DNA from: Azospirillum doebereinerae
GTDB lineage: Bacteria > Pseudomonadota > Alphaproteobacteria > Azospirillales > Azospirillaceae
DNA length: 64,000 nucleotides
Reading direction: 5' to 3'
Assembly (NCBI RefSeq): GCF_003989665.1
Contig: NZ_RZIJ01000013.1
Location: 124,001-188,000 of the forward strand
Under the pieces are notes generated by a model. That model was not told where the DNA came from. It saw only the letters and a program-made list of their open reading frames with translations, and did no database searches. Position numbers and translations under genes: made by a program. Below are positions 53,281 through 62,359 of this stretch, piece after piece (position 1 is the first letter of the stretch; every line of letters begins with the position of its first letter).

Positions 53281-53913
53281 TTAGGCTGGCATTTCGGAAG
53301 CGTATTGCCCTTTTGCCTCCCTGTCCCGCTTGACGATTTCCGCCACCGTATTTTTGCTGAGCCCCAGTTCTCTGCCGATCAGTCGATAGCTTCGCCCCGC
53401 CGCGACCAAGGCCAGCACCTTGGGCGCGAGCCGGTCTGACTTGGGCCGCTGTCCCGGCTTGCGCCCCAGAACCTTGCCCCGTGCCCTGGCGGCGGCCAAG
53501 CCCGACCGGACCCGTTCGCGCAGCAGGTCGCGCTCGAACTCGGCGATTCCGGCCAGGACGGTGGCCATCATACGGCCGGCAGCACTCGCCAAGTCGAAAG
53601 TCATGCCGCTCAGCGCGATCACCGAAACACGCCGTGCCTCCAACTCTCGCAAGGTTTCCAGCAAGTCCAGCGTGCTCCGTCCCCAACGCGACAGCTCGGT
53701 CACCAACACGACGTCGATGTTCCGGGCCTGGGCAAGCGCCATCACCTTTCGCCGTTCGACGCGGTTGAGTTTGACCCCAGAGCCGGTTTCCTTGAAGACG
53801 CCGATCACCTCGTAACCTGCACGGGTAGCAAAGGCCAGAAGGTCGTGTTCCTGCCGCGCACAGGATTGGTCAGCCGTCGAAACCCGGCAATAGAGCGCGG
53901 CTCGCTGTCCCAA
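53281..53913 (-). CDS. tnpR: Serine recombinase (TnpR resolvase)
   Basis: 210 residues. Catalytic S12 is in YCRVSTADQ, followed by VVLVTELSRWGRSTLDLL, the E-helix region GRMMATVLAGIAEFERDLLRERV, and a C-terminal HTH (RSYRLIGRELGLSKNTVAEIVK). It resolves Tn3-type cointegrates at res. The start is a TTG at 53913 inside the res-like spacer. Divergent from tnpA, as in Tn3. Confidence 0.92.
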   Translation of the reverse strand: MGQRAALYCRVSTADQSCARQEHDLLAFATRAGYEVIGVFKETGSGVKLNRVERRKVMALAQARNIDVVLVTELSRWGRSTLDLLETLRELEARRVSVIALSGMTFDLASAAGRMMATVLAGIAEFERDLLRERVRSGLAAARARGKVLGRKPGQRPKSDRLAPKVLALVAAGRSYRLIGRELGLSKNTVAEIVKRDREAKGQYASEMPA

Positions 53914-54001
53914 TTGAACCCTCCCGGCGGGATGGCCTTGAAAGCCGTATTCCAGCTAGGGTCGCAGCCATCCAAAACAGACTATACTCCAACTGGGACA
54001 G
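53905..54001. promoter_or_regulatory. res-like tnpR-tnpA control region
   Basis: CTGTCCCAATTG (53905-53916) and CAACTGGGACAG (53990-54001) are inverted copies with one difference at either side of the roughly 95-bp divergent spacer. TnpR would bind here both to resolve cointegrates and to repress tnpR and tnpA. The three classical res subsites were not individually delimited. Confidence 0.6.
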
Positions 54002-54008
54002 TCCCTCC

Positions 54009-56984
54009 ATGCCGCGCCGCCGCGTCCTCACCGACGCCCAGACCACCGCCCTGTTCGCCCTGCCCACGTCCGAGCCGGACCTGATCCGCCATTACACCCT
54101 CGGCCCTGACGACATGGCGGTCATCGCCCGGCGCCGCCGGCCGCACAACCGCCTTGGCTTTGCCCTCCAGCTCTGTGCCCTGCGTTATCCCGGTCGGCTG
54201 ATTCGGCCCGGCGAACTGGTCCCGCCGGCGATTGTCGCATTCCTGGCAGGTCAGCTCGACGTGGATCCGGACGCTCTTGCCGACTACGCAATCCGCGCCC
54301 CGACCCGCTACGATCAGCTGGACGCGCTGTGCGAAGCCTTCGGCTTCCGCACCTTCACCCAACCCGACCATAGGGAACTCTCGGCGTGGCTGGTGCCGAT
54401 TGCCCTGGCGACGGTCAGCGCGATCATGGTCGCCGAGGCGCTGATGGCGGAATTGCGGCGCCGACGCATTGCCGCCCCGGGGACCACCACGATCGAGCGC
54501 ATGGTGGCCACCGCCCTCCTGCAGGCAGAACGCCACGCTGCCGCCAAGCTGAACTCCATCCTGTCTCCGGAACACCGCTCGGCATTGGACACGCTGCTGG
54601 ACAACCATCCAGGAACCGCGGTCAGTTCCCTGACCTGGACCCGCCAACCGCCCGGCACGCCCGGTCATCGGTCCATGGCGCGCTTGGTCGATCAACTCCG
54701 GCATCTCCGGCAGGTGGGGATCGACCCTGCGGCGACCGATGGCGTTCATGCCGACCGGATCCGGCAGCTCGCCCGCGAGGGAAGCCGCCTGACCGCCCAG
54801 CACCTCCGGGCGCTTGGGCCGCTCCGCCGCCACGCCGTCCTGGTGGTGACGGTGCTGGACACGATCACCCGCCTCACCGATGAGGCCATCGGCCTCTTCG
54901 ACCGGTTAATCGGGCGGATGTTCCGGCGGGCCGAACGGCGCGCTTCGGCCGAACTCCAGAACAACGCCCGGTCCATGAACGACAAGGTGCGCCTGCTGGT
55001 CAAGCTCGGCGACGCCCTGATCGAAGCCAGGAAAGCCGGAATCGACGCGTTCGCCGCGATGGACAAGGTGATCCCCTGGGACCGGTTCGCCGAGGTCGTC
55101 GCGGACGCCAAGGGGATGACCAAAGACGATGGCCCGGACTACCTCGCTCTCGCCGAAACGAACCATGCCCTGCTGCGGCGGGTCGGCCCGCTGTTTCTGG
55201 ACGCCTTCGAATTCCAGGGCATCGCCGCCGTGGCCGGGCTGCTTCGCGCGGTCGCAACGCTGCGCACCTTCTATGCCGGCAGTCGGCGAACCCTGCCGAA
55301 GGACATCCCGACCAATTTCATCCGACGGAGTTGGCGGGCGGTCGTCCTTCGCGACGGCGCGATCGACGGTCGGGCCTTCGAGCTGTGCCTATTCGCGGAG
55401 CTTCGGGACCGGCTGCGCGCCGGCGATGTCTGGGTGGTCGGCAGCCGGCAATACCGAGCGGTGGAGGACCAGCTCATCCCAAGGCCCCTGTTCACCACCA
55501 TGCAGGCGGCCGGCCCACTGCCGGTGGCGGTGCCGACCGACGCCACACGCTATCTCCAGGATCGGAAGGGGATGCTGGAAGCGCGGCTGCGCGAGGTCTG
55601 CGACAAGGCCGCCCAGGACCAGCTTGTAGATGTGCGCCTCAGCGGCGACACCCTCAAGATCTCCCCGCTGCAAGCGGCGACGCCGGAAGACGCGGAACGG
55701 CTGGCCGACCAAGTCTATGCGTTGCTGCCACGGGTGCGGATCACCGATCTCCTCGACGAGGTTGCCGAGTGGACTGGCGCCGCCGACTGTTTCACCCATC
55801 TGCGCACCGGCCTGCCGGCCGAGGACCGTCGCGTCATCCTGACCGCCGTGTTGGCCGATGCCACCAATCTTGGACTGACCCGCATGGCCGAGGCGTGCAG
55901 CGTCGCCAGCTACAAGCGGCTCGCCTGGACGGCGGGGTGGCATGTCAGCGAGGACGCCTACGGCCGGGCCCTGGGCCGGATCGTGGCGGTCCAGCAGGCG
56001 CAACCACTGGCCGCTCACTTCGGCAGCGGAACGGCCTCCAGTTCCGATGGCCAGCACTTCCCGCTTGGCGGGCGAGGCGAGGTGACCGGCGCCGTCAACC
56101 CCCACAAGGGCTCCGGCCCGGCGATCTCCTTCTACACCCACGTCTCGGACCGTTACGCGCCCTACCACACCAAGTCGATCTCGGTGGCGGAGAGCGAGGC
56201 GGCCCACGTCATCGACGGCCTGCTCTACCATGGCGCGGACATCGGGATCGCCGTCCACCATGTCGATGGAGGCGGCGTTTCGGACCATGTCTTCGCATTG
56301 TGCCATCTCCTTGGCTTCCGCTTTGCGCCGCGCATTCCCAACCTGCACGATCGGCGCCTTTACACCTTCGGGCCGGCGGCAACCTGGCCGACCCTGGAGC
56401 CGTTCATCGCCGGGCGGATCGACGAGGCGCTGATCCAAGCGCACTGGGAAGACTTGCTGCGGTTGGCCACCTCGATCCGGACCGGCACCGTGCCCGCGTC
56501 GCTGATACTGAAACGGCTCGGCTCCTATCCTCGGCAGAACGGATTGGCCTTGGCGCTTCGGGAGATCGGACGCATCGAGCGGACTGCTTTCAGCTTGGAG
56601 TGGTTGCAAAATCCGGCACTTCGCCGCCAAGCCACGACCGAATTGAACAAGGGGGAGTCTCGCAACGCGCTCGCCCGCGCCGTCTGCTTCCACCGCCTTG
56701 GACGCATCCGCGACCGGACGCCGGAGAGTCAGCAGCACCGCGCCGGCGGCCTCAATCTGGTCGTGGCCGCGATCATCCTTTGGAATACCGTCTACATGGG
56801 ACGGGCCATCGATGCTCTGCGCGCCGACGGCGAACGCATTTCCGACGAACTGTTGAGCCATCTCGCGCCCCTCGGATGGCAACACATCAACCTGACCGGC
56901 GACTATCTCTGGAGTGCGGACCGGGTGCCGGACACGTCGGGATACCGTTCGCTACGCGCTCCAATCCAACTCCTGGCCGCCTGA
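54009..56984 (+). CDS. tnpA: Tn3-family transposase TnpA
   Basis: 991 residues, the normal Tn3 TnpA length. The DDE triad is placed at D680 (SSSDGQHF), D753 (HHVDGGGVSDHVF, next to the hallmark CHLLGFRFAPRI) and E883 (LNKGESRNALARAVCFHRLGRIRDR). The N-terminal part (RLGFALQLCALRYPG) is the family DNA-binding region. It should cut and join at the 48-bp ends by replicative transposition. The stop is eight bases from the right inverted repeat. No defect seen. Confidence 0.96.
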   Translation: MPRRRVLTDAQTTALFALPTSEPDLIRHYTLGPDDMAVIARRRRPHNRLGFALQLCALRYPGRLIRPGELVPPAIVAFLAGQLDVDPDALADYAIRAPTRYDQLDALCEAFGFRTFTQPDHRELSAWLVPIALATVSAIMVAEALMAELRRRRIAAPGTTTIERMVATALLQAERHAAAKLNSILSPEHRSALDTLLDNHPGTAVSSLTWTRQPPGTPGHRSMARLVDQLRHLRQVGIDPAATDGVHADRIRQLAREGSRLTAQHLRALGPLRRHAVLVVTVLDTITRLTDEAIGLFDRLIGRMFRRAERRASAELQNNARSMNDKVRLLVKLGDALIEARKAGIDAFAAMDKVIPWDRFAEVVADAKGMTKDDGPDYLALAETNHALLRRVGPLFLDAFEFQGIAAVAGLLRAVATLRTFYAGSRRTLPKDIPTNFIRRSWRAVVLRDGAIDGRAFELCLFAELRDRLRAGDVWVVGSRQYRAVEDQLIPRPLFTTMQAAGPLPVAVPTDATRYLQDRKGMLEARLREVCDKAAQDQLVDVRLSGDTLKISPLQAATPEDAERLADQVYALLPRVRITDLLDEVAEWTGAADCFTHLRTGLPAEDRRVILTAVLADATNLGLTRMAEACSVASYKRLAWTAGWHVSEDAYGRALGRIVAVQQAQPLAAHFGSGTASSSDGQHFPLGGRGEVTGAVNPHKGSGPAISFYTHVSDRYAPYHTKSISVAESEAAHVIDGLLYHGADIGIAVHHVDGGGVSDHVFALCHLLGFRFAPRIPNLHDRRLYTFGPAATWPTLEPFIAGRIDEALIQAHWEDLLRLATSIRTGTVPASLILKRLGSYPRQNGLALALREIGRIERTAFSLEWLQNPALRRQATTELNKGESRNALARAVCFHRLGRIRDRTPESQQHRAGGLNLVVAAIILWNTVYMGRAIDALRADGERISDELLSHLAPLGWQHINLTGDYLWSADRVPDTSGYRSLRAPIQLLAA

Positions 56985-56991
56985 TGTTCCC

Positions 56992-57039
56992 GCTTTGTCC
57001 GCTTAGCGTATATTTTCGCCCGTTCTATGGCGTCACCCG
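56992..57039 (-). repeat. Right terminal inverted repeat of the Tn3-family element
   Basis: Reverse-complement partner of the left repeat, ending CGTCACCCG at the outside; 46 of 48 positions match. Confidence 0.95.
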
Positions 57040-57044
57040 AATGC
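57040..57044. repeat. Target-site duplication AATGC, right copy
   Basis: Identical to the five bases before the left end of the transposon. Confidence 0.9.
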
Positions 57045-57338
57045 AAAACTTATGCTGAATGGAAGGAGATTTTTTCTGATGAAGGTTTGAGGATCGTCCA
57101 TCACCGAAATTATCTCTCGAAGAATATTCTTGAAGCCTGGGATATCGGGTTGCGCCCAATCTCTCCCTTCTTGATCGAGATGGCAAACGTTTTGCCGCCG
57201 GAGAAACGTCTTGATATAAAAGAGCGTTGGGTAGAGGCGATGATGCCTCTGGTGTCTCCATTTTGCTTGATGGAGAATTCCACTGACGAAATCCATCCAC
57301 CAGGATTTCATTTGTTTGTCCTGAAGAAGATTAAATAG
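57045..57338 (+). pseudogene. SAM methyltransferase, 3' part
   Basis: Codons KTYAEWKEIFSDEG … LVSPFCLMENSTDEIHPPGFHLFVLKKIK* continue the frame of the 5' part across the AATGC duplication. No start codon or ribosome-binding site of its own is expected. It shows the same AT-rich codon use as the 5' part, confirming they were one gene. Confidence 0.88.
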
Positions 57339-57522
57339 AAGCATACAGCGCATTTCGTCAATTTCTGGTTGCTATTTTTCCATGAAGTGCTTGCGAGAAA
57401 AGTGAATCGCTTTCTTGCCGGTCCGGGCATTTGCCTTCGGGGGCATTCCTGGGGGAAAAGATTGAGATAGAGGCACCAAGTTGCTATTCGATGGGGCGAC
57501 AGCAAGAAGGCGGAAACAGACG

Positions 57523-58797
57523 ATGCGTGTTGGGATCTTTCGCTCCATGCCTTGGTACGCGGGCGGTGCGTTCCAATACGAAAAGGTTCTGCTCGACGCG
57601 CTTGCCGAGGTAGCGCTCACCAGCGCCGACGAAATCTCCTGCCTTGCCCGTCCCGATGAGAATCTCCACAACCTGGTGGTCGATGGCGGCCTGTCCTACA
57701 GAGGGTTGCCTCTGCGGTCCCTGGGGGCGGCGTCTTTCCAGCAGCGGCCGCTGGAAACCTACCTCAATCAGCCCCCTCAGGTGATGCCGGCGCTCGATTC
57801 GAACGTCATCTACCTCGACCGGGGCATGGCAAAGCTGTTTCGTAGCTCCGGGATCGACTGGGTGTTCCAGCTTCAGCCGAGCGAGACGGCTTTTTCCGCA
57901 CTCGTGCCGTTCGTGATGCCGATCCATGACCTGCAGCACCGCCTGCAGCCGGAATTCCCAGAAGTCAGTGCCCACGGGCAGACGGGGTATCGCGACTATC
58001 TGTACCGGAACGCCTGCCGTTACGCGACGCTCATCCTGGTGGAGTCGGAGCATGGAAAGCAGGATGTGCTGCGTTTCTATGGCGACGCCATCGGCGAGGA
58101 CCGCATCCGCGTCCTGCCCCTGTATCCGCCGATCCGGCAGGGAGGAATGCCGAGCGAGAGCGACCTGCAGAGAGTGAGGGCCAACTATGGCCTGCCGCCG
58201 CGCTATTTCTTCTATCCCGCCCAGTTCTGGCGCCACAAGAATCACCGGCTGATCCTCCAGGCGCTGCGTCGGATCGAAGAGGAGACGGGAGAGACGATCC
58301 CCCTGGTTCTGTCCGGTACCTACGTCGATCCGGTGCGCGCCATTGCTTTCAAGGAGATGATGGATTTCGCCGTGGAGATCGGCGTTCGCGACCGCGTCTC
58401 CTACCTGGGATGGGTTCCCGATGAGGACATGCCGGCCCTCTACAGGCTGTCGGCGGGCCTGGTCATGCCGACCTTCTTCGGCCCCAGCAACATTCCGGCC
58501 CTGGAGGCCTGGAACTATGGACGGCCCGTCATCACCTCGGACATTCCAGGTCTGCGCGAACAGACCGGCGATGCCGGTTTGCTGGTCGATCCACGGTCGC
58601 CGGAGCAGCTGGCGGCCGCGATGCTGCGGCTTTGGCGCGACGAAGCGTTCGGCAATGAGCTGGCCGAGCGCGGGCGGCGGCGTCTGGCGGCCTGTGACTG
58701 GGCGGATTTCGTCCGGCAGGTGGGCGGCATCGTCGCGGATGCCAGTGCGCGCGTCCAGGATGGCCGAAGCCCGCGCTATCCCGCGGCGGAGCTTTGA
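57523..58797 (+). CDS. Glycosyltransferase family 4, paralogue of the 7-kb gene
   Basis: 424 residues from the ATG giving MRVGIFRSMPWYAGGAFQYE. Conserved blocks are PIHDLQHRLQPEFPEVSA, YFFYPAQFWRHKNHRLI and PTFFGPSNIPALEAWNYGRPVI. These nearly match the GT4 at 7095, and the dead stub at 11.6 kb once encoded a third copy. The donor is unknown. It is followed by a cupin gene on the same strand, an order similar to that at the decayed site near 11.6-12.9 kb. Confidence 0.9.
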   Translation: MRVGIFRSMPWYAGGAFQYEKVLLDALAEVALTSADEISCLARPDENLHNLVVDGGLSYRGLPLRSLGAASFQQRPLETYLNQPPQVMPALDSNVIYLDRGMAKLFRSSGIDWVFQLQPSETAFSALVPFVMPIHDLQHRLQPEFPEVSAHGQTGYRDYLYRNACRYATLILVESEHGKQDVLRFYGDAIGEDRIRVLPLYPPIRQGGMPSESDLQRVRANYGLPPRYFFYPAQFWRHKNHRLILQALRRIEEETGETIPLVLSGTYVDPVRAIAFKEMMDFAVEIGVRDRVSYLGWVPDEDMPALYRLSAGLVMPTFFGPSNIPALEAWNYGRPVITSDIPGLREQTGDAGLLVDPRSPEQLAAAMLRLWRDEAFGNELAERGRRRLAACDWADFVRQVGGIVADASARVQDGRSPRYPAAEL

Positions 58798-58895
58798 TCC
58801 TGTGCGGCCGTTCCCATAAAAGCCTTGTATCGGCGCCGATTTCGAAAGAAGGATGAGCGATCGACGATTCCGTTTGCCGTTGGGTGTGTGGGACT

Positions 58896-59330
58896 ATGAT
58901 CGAACGTATCGAATTCGACGGCAGACAGCTGGCTTTGATCGTGCGCAGCAGCTTTCACGAGACCGGAATTCATTTCTTCACGGAAAGCCATCTTTCCCAA
59001 CAGCTTGCCTATATGCGGCATCCGCTCGGCCATGTGATCCAGCCGCACATCCACAACCCGGTCCCACGTGAGGTGCAGTACACCCAGGAGGTCCTCTTCC
59101 TGCGCCGGGGACGGCTCCGGGTGGATTTCTACACCGAGGCGGGTGTCTATCTGGAAAGCCGTGAACTGGGGCCGGGTGATGTCATACTGCTGGCGACCGG
59201 TGGTCATGGCTTCGAGACTCTCGAAGAGGTCGAGATGATCGAGGTGAAGCAAGGGCCCTACGCCGGCGATGTCGACAAGACCCGCTTCTCCGGTATCGAC
59301 GGTGCCCAGGCACGCATAACCAAACCCTGA
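58896..59330 (+). CDS. Cupin-fold protein in sugar cluster
   Basis: 144 residues from MIERIEFDGRQ. VIQPHIHNPVPREVQYTQEVLFLRRGRLRVDFYTEAG is a jelly-roll with the HxH(x)n E metal-binding pattern, followed by LGPGDVILLATGGHGFETLEEVEMIEVKQGPY. Related small cupins in glycan clusters often act on dTDP- or GDP-sugars or on an acyl group, but no reaction can be assigned. It lies 20 bp upstream of the DegT aminotransferase and is probably co-transcribed. The decayed paralogue is at 12529. Confidence 0.75.
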   Translation: MIERIEFDGRQLALIVRSSFHETGIHFFTESHLSQQLAYMRHPLGHVIQPHIHNPVPREVQYTQEVLFLRRGRLRVDFYTEAGVYLESRELGPGDVILLATGGHGFETLEEVEMIEVKQGPYAGDVDKTRFSGIDGAQARITKP

Positions 59331-59349
59331 GTGGGAGTGTCGACGTCTT

Positions 59350-60453
59350 ATGATCCCGGTTTCTGAACCGCTCCTCGGCGAGCGCGCCCTCACCTATGTT
59401 CAGGAGGCGGTCAACTCGGGCTGGGTGTCGTCCGACGGTCGCTTCATCACCGAATTCGAACGGCTTTGGGCCGAGTATTGCGGCGTGCGGCACGGAGTGG
59501 CCGTGTGCAACGGCACCATCGCGCTCGAAGTGGCGGTGCAGGCGCTTGGGCTGGAGCCGGGTTCCGAGATCATCATGCCCAGCCTGACCATCATTTCCTG
59601 CGCGTTGGCCGTGATCGAGGCCGGCTGTGTGCCGGTGCTGGTCGATTGCGAGCCGGACAGCTGGTGCATGGACATGGCGCAGGTCGCCGCAAAGATCACC
59701 CCACGCACCAGGGCGATCATGCCGGTCCACATGTATGGCCATCCGGTGGACATGGCCCCGCTGCTGGAGCTTGCGGAGCGTCACGGCCTTGCGATCGTGG
59801 AGGACGCCGCGGAAGCGCATGGCGCTGAATACCATGGCCGGCGGGCCGGTGGCTTGGGCACGCTGGGCTGCTTCAGCTTCTACGCCAACAAGATCATCAC
59901 CACCGGCGAAGGCGGGATGGTGGTGACGGACGATGATGCCCTCGCGGAGCGGATGCGCAGCCTGCGCAACCTCTGCTTCCGCCGCGACCGCCGCTTTCTG
60001 CACACGGAACTTGGTCACAATTATCGGATGACCAACCTCCAGGCGGCCATCGGCGTGGCCCAGGTCGAGCAGATCGAGGATCATCTGCAACGCAAGCGGC
60101 GTATGGCCGCCCTCTACCAGGACCGCCTCGGCGACCTGCCCCTGTCCCTGCCGGTCGAGCGGCCCGGCGTGCGCAACGTTTACTGGATGTATGGAGTGGT
60201 GCTGGACGATTCCGTGCCTTTCGACGCCGTGGAGTTCGCCCGACGCCTGCGCAGCCGTGGCGTGGACACACGCCCCTTCTTCCTGGGCATGCACGAGCAG
60301 CCGGTCCTGCATGATCGCGGGCTGTTCGTGGACGAGCGCTACCCCGTTACGGAACGGTTGGCGCGGCGCGGCTTGTACCTTCCCTCCGGCCTTCCTCTGA
60401 CCGAGGAGCAGATCGATACGGTCGCCGTCGCCGTCCGGGAGGTCCTGTCATGA
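59350..60453 (+). CDS. DegT/DnrJ/EryC1 sugar aminotransferase
   Basis: PLP enzyme of 367 residues. The PLP lysine is K181 in SFYANKIITTGEGGM, with the cofactor Asp at 152 in VEDAAEAHG. The sequence is close in pattern to GDP-perosamine synthase (GCFSFY-NK-ITTGEGGMVVT, GHNYRMTNLQAAIGVAQVEQI), so it probably transaminates a 4-keto-6-deoxy sugar nucleotide. A PseC/LegC role in nonulosonic acid synthesis is an alternative. It is coupled to the next methyltransferase by ATGA. Confidence 0.9.
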   Translation: MIPVSEPLLGERALTYVQEAVNSGWVSSDGRFITEFERLWAEYCGVRHGVAVCNGTIALEVAVQALGLEPGSEIIMPSLTIISCALAVIEAGCVPVLVDCEPDSWCMDMAQVAAKITPRTRAIMPVHMYGHPVDMAPLLELAERHGLAIVEDAAEAHGAEYHGRRAGGLGTLGCFSFYANKIITTGEGGMVVTDDDALAERMRSLRNLCFRRDRRFLHTELGHNYRMTNLQAAIGVAQVEQIEDHLQRKRRMAALYQDRLGDLPLSLPVERPGVRNVYWMYGVVLDDSVPFDAVEFARRLRSRGVDTRPFFLGMHEQPVLHDRGLFVDERYPVTERLARRGLYLPSGLPLTEEQIDTVAVAVREVLS

Positions 60454-61232
60454 CCGGAGTCTTTGGAGAGGGTTACGCCGCCGCTTACGACAACCTCTAC
60501 CGGAGCAAGGATTACGAAGGGGAATGCGATCTCATCGAGCGCATCCTGGCCGAACACGGCGGCGGCGGCCCTCGCCGTCTGCTCGACCTTGGCTGCGGCA
60601 CCGGCGGCCATGCCCTGCCCCTGGCCCAACGCGGCCACAGGGTTACCGGGGTGGACCGGTCTCCAGGCATGCTGGTGCAGGCGCGTGAGAAGGCCGGTCA
60701 GATGACGCTGCCGGCCGGGGTGGACTCCCCGGCCTTCCATCAGGGCGATGTCCGCGACTTGGAATTGGGACGCCGGTTCGAAGCGGTCCTGATGATGTTC
60801 GCTGTGCTGGGCTACCAGCATGAGAACGCCGACCTCCTTGCGGCCCTTGCCACGGTGCGGCGGCATCTGGAGCCGGGAGGCCTGTTTGTCTTCGACGTCT
60901 GGAACGGCGCGGCGGTTCTGTCCGACCGGCCGGGTCAACGGATCCGGACGGTCCGGGAAAACGACGATCGCATCGTGCGCACCACCGAGACGCGTCTGGA
61001 TGCCGTGCACCAGCGCTGCCATGTTCGTTTCAACCTGTTGCGCATCAAGGGTGACCGGGTCGTCGACGAGCAGGACGAGGAGCACGTCATGCGCTTCTTT
61101 TTCCCGCAGGAGCTCGGTTTGGCGCTTGGCTTCGCCAAGCTGCAACTGCTCGACCTGCGCGGCTTTCCCGACTATGCGGCGGCGCCCGACGAAAGGGCTT
61201 GGAACGTCATCGGCGTCGCCCGCGCTGTGTGA
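60450..61232 (+). CDS. Class I SAM-dependent methyltransferase
   Basis: 260 residues with motif I LLDLGCGTGGHALPLAQRG, VTGVDRSPGMLVQAREKA, and the post-motifs EAVLMMFAVLGYQ and LEPGGLFVFDVWN. The substrate is probably the amino sugar made by the upstream aminotransferase (for example N-methylation), since the two genes overlap. Inference from coupling. Confidence 0.85.
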   Translation: MTGVFGEGYAAAYDNLYRSKDYEGECDLIERILAEHGGGGPRRLLDLGCGTGGHALPLAQRGHRVTGVDRSPGMLVQAREKAGQMTLPAGVDSPAFHQGDVRDLELGRRFEAVLMMFAVLGYQHENADLLAALATVRRHLEPGGLFVFDVWNGAAVLSDRPGQRIRTVRENDDRIVRTTETRLDAVHQRCHVRFNLLRIKGDRVVDEQDEEHVMRFFFPQELGLALGFAKLQLLDLRGFPDYAAAPDERAWNVIGVARAV

Positions 61233-61350
61233 GGATTGGCGCGACGCCGGAAGATGCTCCGGCGTCGCGCGCGCCTGTCCGGCCGCTGGTGAGCCGACGC
61301 TTTGCCGCCCCGGCGGGGCCGCGCACCACGGCCGGGCGCAGAACGGCGCA

Positions 61351-62058
61351 TCAATACGGCCGTTTGCCCCCGCGCTGTTTTCGTAAAATCCCGGCAGACT
61401 CCCGCCCACAATTGAGCAAAACATCCAGACATGACAAAAATGGCAGAAAATCTCCATGTTGCTGCGGATAAATTGGATGTGAAAATTCCTGAATTTCCAA
61501 TATTATCCCAGCATCACTAAAAAATTCTGGCTTCATATAATTCACAGCTCCGGTACCAGAAATGTAATGCGTCCCATCAACCGCTTGCAATAGCGCGATT
61601 AGCCGTTCATTTTTTCCGCCTGAGCATTTTAATTTGGAAGATAGAATGATTTCTGTCTTTATTTCAAAAACATCAAGGAAAAATCTTATGAATTCTTCGT
61701 TGAATTTTGAGAGAGATGTTTCCCCGTTTTTATACATGCTGAATATGATTTCAGAAAATTCAGTATAGAATTTTGCCTTTCTATAATTTTCATAGAGCTT
61801 GTTGGCGTGGGCTTCAGACCATTTTTGTCGGTCTTTTGACAGTTCCATATTCATGATAAGGGTGCCAAGACTGGCGGCCTGAACCGGCAGTGTAAGCCAT
61901 GCCGCTCCATTAGCGGTCTTTATCTTGTCACGATGATGCCAGCCATGCTTGCTGAATTGAACGTCATCAAGAATAATGAATACGTCGCTATCAATAAGTC
62001 TGTCAAAAAATCCAAGATAAGGCAGGAAATCTGGTTGGTGAATACAAACGCGTCTCAT
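61351..62058 (-). CDS. WbqC-family protein
   Basis: 235 residues. The start RVCIHQPDFLPYLGFFDRLIDSDVFIILDDVQFSKHGWHHRDKI and the later GTHYISGTGAVNYM are typical of WbqC-like proteins, found in O-antigen clusters and of unproven activity. It is much AT-richer than the genes on both sides and lies on the opposite strand, so it looks like a separate acquisition. The C-terminal 25 codons return to high GC. Confidence 0.85.
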   Translation of the reverse strand: MRRVCIHQPDFLPYLGFFDRLIDSDVFIILDDVQFSKHGWHHRDKIKTANGAAWLTLPVQAASLGTLIMNMELSKDRQKWSEAHANKLYENYRKAKFYTEFSEIIFSMYKNGETSLSKFNEEFIRFFLDVFEIKTEIILSSKLKCSGGKNERLIALLQAVDGTHYISGTGAVNYMKPEFFSDAGIILEIQEFSHPIYPQQHGDFLPFLSCLDVLLNCGRESAGILRKQRGGKRPY

Positions 62059-62359
62059 GCCGGGGGCTTTCGTTGTGGCCTGAAGGGAAAAAGTGACGCT
62101 TCCCGACGAATCATTCGCCTAGGGCTGGACCTTCACAAGGGGTACGTTCCAGCTCCTGCAATCGGCCACCGAACATAGACCGCTTGCCCAATCGCCACCA
62201 GACCCTCCGATCCTCGCCGACCAATCCCTCCACCCTGAGGAAACGCCCGGGCTCTGGCCGCACCGCGCCATCGAGAGACGCCTCATGAAGCTCGTGGCTT
62301 TGACAAGGAATTTTTCTTGAGTTACTGCATCGGTCTGGAGAGCTTTTCGGGTGTCGATC
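62059..62359. other. Divergent spacer, no gene recognised
   Basis: About 300 bp between the divergent WbqC and SpsE genes. A minus-strand frame (62119-62385) has no family features. It likely holds both promoters; a remnant of another gene cannot be excluded. Confidence 0.4.

Larger units (their letters stand above)
49005..57039 (+). mobile_element. Tn3-family transposon carrying a DNA methyltransferase and nuclease candidate
   Basis: An 8,035-bp unit bounded by 48-bp terminal inverted repeats (46 of 48 positions match) and AATGC target duplications. It holds tnpA, a divergent serine resolvase with a res-like spacer, and a three-gene cargo: an RHH-like protein, an N6-adenine DNA methyltransferase and a PD-(D/E)XK-type nuclease. 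It interrupts a glycan-cluster methyltransferase. tnpA and tnpR appear intact, so it may be mobile. The sharply defined, near-identical ends point to recent insertion. Confidence 0.95.

Noticed and set aside
55389-56885. 498-codon minus-strand frame opposite tnpA
   Set aside because: Antisense to an intact Tn3 transposase; no recognisable domain.
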